Part shown: in pieces, positions 5,863 to 6,952 of the stretch
How positions within the stretch are numbered: the stretch's first letter is position 1
Layout: each line of letters begins with the position of its first letter
Assembly: GCA_030844625.1 (NCBI GenBank)
Contig: JAUUNJ010000132.1
Location: forward strand, 1 to 6,952
Direction of reading: 5' to 3'
DNA length: 6,952 bases
Source: Roseburia sp.
GTDB lineage: Bacteria > Bacillota > Clostridia > Lachnospirales > Lachnospiraceae
Position numbers and translations under genes: made by a program
Notes under the pieces: model-generated
What the model saw: only the letters and a program-made list of their open reading frames with translations
Database searches by the model: none
What the model was told of the DNA's origin: nothing

Positions 5863-5891
5863 TTGTCGTTTCAATTTTCTCTTGCTATACA
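5863..5891 (+). promoter_or_regulatory. Candidate promoter of the XRE regulator gene
   Basis: TTGTCG (5863-5868) and TATACA (5886-5891) are 17 bases apart, each 4 of 6 to consensus. An alternative is TTGCTA (5882-5887) with TATCTT (5905-5910), also 17 apart. Either is overlapped by operator O3, which suggests autoregulation. The two cannot be told apart without mapping the transcript start. Confidence 0.4.
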
Positions 5892-5908
5892 GTAACATTT
5901 ATGTTATC
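5891..5908. promoter_or_regulatory. Operator O3 at the XRE promoter
   Basis: AGTAAC, six bases (ATTTAT), then GTTATC. The left arm is perfect and the right arm differs from O1 in its last two bases. It overlaps the likely promoter of the XRE gene, so the same protein could control both directions of the intergenic region. Confidence 0.6.
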
Positions 5909-5942
5909 TTTACAATAGAAACAAAAAAGTACTATATGTTTA

Positions 5943-6020
5943 CTGAACAATTAAGAAATAGGATATACATTGCCTGTGCTTTCATGGCAGTGTTCTCCCC
6001 TATTCAAAACAACTGTTCAG
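5943..6020 (+). promoter_or_regulatory. Structured 5' leader of the XRE gene (three stacked helices)
   Basis: Three nested complementary pairs occur in order. CTGAACA (5943-5949) pairs with TGTTCAG (6014-6020). AATAGG (5957-5962) pairs with CCTATT (5999-6004). ACATTGCC (5967-5974) pairs with GGCAGTGT (5986-5993) with one G-U. Short internal loops separate them, giving one long hairpin that ends 14 bases before the GAGG ribosome binding site. It does not match a riboswitch class that I recognise. It could also be read as a DNA-level dyad. Confidence 0.5.
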
Positions 6021-6047
6021 AATCCTAATGAAACGAGGTATGAACTT

Positions 6048-6482
6048 ATGGCTATTGGTGAAAGAATCAAACGAATCCGGAATTTTAGAAAAATGACACA
6101 ATCCCAGCTTGGCGAGGCAGTCGGCTTATCCGACGTCAGAATCCGCCAGTATGAAATCGGAAACAGAACACCAAAGGAAGATATGATTAAGGATTTGGCA
6201 ACTGCTCTTAATTGCAATTACCGCTCCATCTATGAACCTACCCTATATGCTGCGGAAGATGTGATGTACACTCTGTTTGAATTAGACGAGCATTACGATA
6301 TGCCCCTGTATGAAGTAAAAGACAGGAAAACTAAGGAGACACATATATGCGTAGGTTTTGACTATTCTTTACTTGATGACTTTTTATCCGAATGGATGAA
6401 GAAAAAAGATGAACTGTCTAAAGGTAAAATTACCAAAGAAGAATACTTTGAATGGAAAATCAACTGGCCTCATAATGATTAG
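6048..6482 (+). CDS. Cro/CI-type (XRE) helix-turn-helix regulator, likely element repressor
   Basis: A 144-residue protein with a classic XRE domain in residues about 5-62: IGERIKRIRNFRKMTQSQLGEAVGLSDVRIRQYEIGNRTP. The C-terminal region ends SKGKITKEEYFEWKINWP, a pattern common in regulators on Lachnospiraceae elements. The start is the ATG at 6048, with GAGG 9 bases upstream and the domain beginning directly after. An in-frame ATG at 5970 would run through the structured leader and has no ribosome binding site. It is divergent from xis-int. Three palindromic operators in between suggest that it, or a partner, represses excision and its own transcription, as CI/ImmR-type proteins do. There is no peptidase domain for SOS self-cleavage, so induction must use another route. 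The operator assignment is inference. Confidence 0.9.
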   Translation: MAIGERIKRIRNFRKMTQSQLGEAVGLSDVRIRQYEIGNRTPKEDMIKDLATALNCNYRSIYEPTLYAAEDVMYTLFELDEHYDMPLYEVKDRKTKETHICVGFDYSLLDDFLSEWMKKKDELSKGKITKEEYFEWKINWPHND

Positions 6483-6488
6483 GAGATT

Positions 6489-6515
6489 TCGGCACATAAC
6501 CTGTGCCGATTTTTT
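6489..6515 (+). terminator. Rho-independent terminator of the XRE gene
   Basis: TCGGCACA (6489-6496) pairs with TGTGCCGA (6502-6509) across a 5-base loop, followed by TTTTTT. It begins a few bases after the XRE stop codon. This is a strong, textbook-shaped terminator. Confidence 0.92.
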
Positions 6516-6553
6516 CATATCAATCTACAAGATATCTTTCTCTAGACTTTGGG

Positions 6554-6608
6554 GTAGCGTATCTGCTACTTGGATTTCCCCTAAATGTGTATCAAAAGTG
6601 TATCAAAT
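6554..6608. other. Candidate right attachment region (core-like inverted repeat plus arm-like tandem repeat)
   Basis: GTAGC (6554-6558) and GCTAC (6565-6569) flank six bases, the geometry of a tyrosine-recombinase core with a 6-bp overlap. Then GTGTATCAAAA (6587-6597) is followed directly by GTGTATCAAAT (6598-6608), an 11-bp tandem repeat of the size bound by integrase arm-binding domains. The position between element genes and tuf is right for an element end. No second copy is in the window to prove it. Confidence 0.4.
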
Positions 6609-6623
6609 CCTATTTTTTTAAGT

Positions 6624-6656
6624 GCAGAACGAGTGCACATACTATTTCCGTTCTGC
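6624..6656. repeat. 8-bp inverted repeat before the tuf terminator
   Basis: GCAGAACG (6624-6631) and CGTTCTGC (6649-6656) flank 17 bases, and a short T-run (CATCTTTTTGG) follows on the plus strand. It may be a weak second plus-strand terminator or a protein site at the junction between element and chromosome. Confidence 0.35.
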
Positions 6657-6670
6657 CATCTTTTTGGGCA

Positions 6671-6709
6671 AAAAGAAACCGCAACCCCTTTATTCATAAG
6701 GGATTGCGG
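6671..6709 (-). terminator. Rho-independent terminator of tuf
   Basis: On the minus strand CCGCAAUCCCUU pairs with AAGGGGUUGCGG-type sequence (plus 6698-6709 with 6679-6690, one G-U), with an AT-rich loop, then UUUCUUUUUG. It lies 24 bases after the tuf stop codon and should be chromosomal rather than element DNA. Confidence 0.88.
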
Positions 6710-6733
6710 AATATTTTTGATACTTATTATTGA

Positions 6734-6952
6734 TTATTCAATAATCGTAGCAACCTTACCTGATCCTACTGTTCTACCACCTTCACGGATAGCGAATCCA
6801 AGACCCTGCTCCATAGCGATTGGGTGAATAAGTTCAACTGTGATTTCTACGTTATCACCAGGCATACACATTTCTGTACCTGCTGGTAAGTTACAAACAC
6901 CAGTTACGTCAGTTGTTCTGAAGTAGAACTGTGGTCTGTAGTTGTTGAAGAA
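6734..6952 (-). CDS. tuf: Elongation factor Tu, C-terminal 72 residues (5' part outside window)
   Basis: The frame enters at the window edge as [18 protein letters not shown], continues through [13 protein letters not shown] and [19 protein letters not shown], and ends VATIIE. This is domain 3 of EF-Tu, the GTPase that delivers aminoacyl-tRNA to the ribosome. Conservation is so high that the identity is certain. Codon use (many CCA, GTA, GTT, AGA, CTT) is typical of a highly expressed gene of a low-GC Firmicute. It is a chromosomal housekeeping gene and marks the right flank of the integrated element. The gene is intact at its 3' end, with its own terminator, so the insertion did not disturb it. 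Confidence 0.98.
   Translation of the reverse strand, partial: FFNNYRPQFYFRTTDVTGVCNLPAGTEMCMPGDNVEITVELIHPIAMEQGLGFAIREGGRTVGSGKVATIIE

Larger units (their letters stand above)
3506..6608. mobile_element. Right part of an integrated mobilisable element (oriT-like site, int, xis, repressor)
   Basis: An oriT-like double hairpin, tandem repeats, DUF6061-like gene, tyrosine integrase, excisionase and divergent XRE repressor occur together. This is the gene set of an integrative mobilisable or conjugative element. The right border is placed between the XRE terminator and the tuf terminator, at candidate integrase sites. The left border is not visible: no copy of the right-end sequences was found elsewhere in the window, so the element probably continues left and may include the LysR/methyltransferase/acyltransferase cargo. 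No relaxase, coupling protein or secretion gene lies in the window, so autonomous transfer cannot be claimed. Confidence 0.65.

Noticed and set aside
5970..6047. Longer N-terminus for the XRE regulator from the ATG at 5970
   Set aside because: It would translate the structured leader, has no ribosome binding site, and the HTH domain begins right after the ATG at 6048.
6409..6827. Three plus-strand open frames (70-80 residues) over the XRE end, junction and tuf end
   Set aside because: They overlap terminators and the certain tuf gene on the other strand and lack translation signals.

Overview
The window looks like a low-GC Firmicute chromosome, most likely a Clostridia/Lachnospiraceae gut-type bacterium. 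It has strong AGGAGG-type ribosome binding sites, consensus sigma-A promoters, U-tract terminators, and at the right edge the C-terminus of an EF-Tu of clostridial type. Most of the window appears to be the right-hand part of an integrated mobile element sitting just downstream of tuf. No left boundary is visible.

Left part (1-3269): an AT-rich metabolic or resistance-like cassette. A partial SAM-dependent methyltransferase (1-647, minus) lies left of a two-gene minus-strand operon. That operon encodes a trans-aconitate-methyltransferase-like enzyme and then a chloramphenicol-acetyltransferase-like acyltransferase. A LysR-family regulator is transcribed divergently from the operon. The 110-bp divergent intergenic region holds a 33-bp perfect interrupted palindrome that encodes a TTGAAT-17-TATAAT promoter on each strand, a symmetric bidirectional promoter.

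Middle (3270-3900): no convincing protein gene. It holds two adjacent perfect inverted repeats resembling an oriT, next to about three degenerate tandem copies of a ~99-bp repeat. A minus-strand terminator closes the unit to its right. No relaxase is present in the window.

Right part (3863-6608): an integration/regulation module. The minus strand carries an excisionase-like wHTH protein, a complete tyrosine integrase and a small DUF6061-like protein. The plus strand carries a Cro/CI-type (XRE) regulator. Between xis and the XRE gene are three copies of an AGTAAC-N6-GTTACT operator. One lies inside the spacer of a consensus xis-int promoter, and another overlaps a likely XRE promoter. The XRE gene has a 78-nt leader that folds into three stacked helices. 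Beyond its terminator come an 11-bp tandem repeat and a small inverted repeat, candidates for integrase arm and core sites, and then the tuf terminator and the end of tuf.

Reading as a whole: the XRE repressor probably keeps xis-int silent, the integrase and excisionase move the element, and the oriT-like site would let a relaxase supplied from elsewhere mobilise it. The LysR-controlled methyltransferase/acyltransferase genes are the likely cargo.
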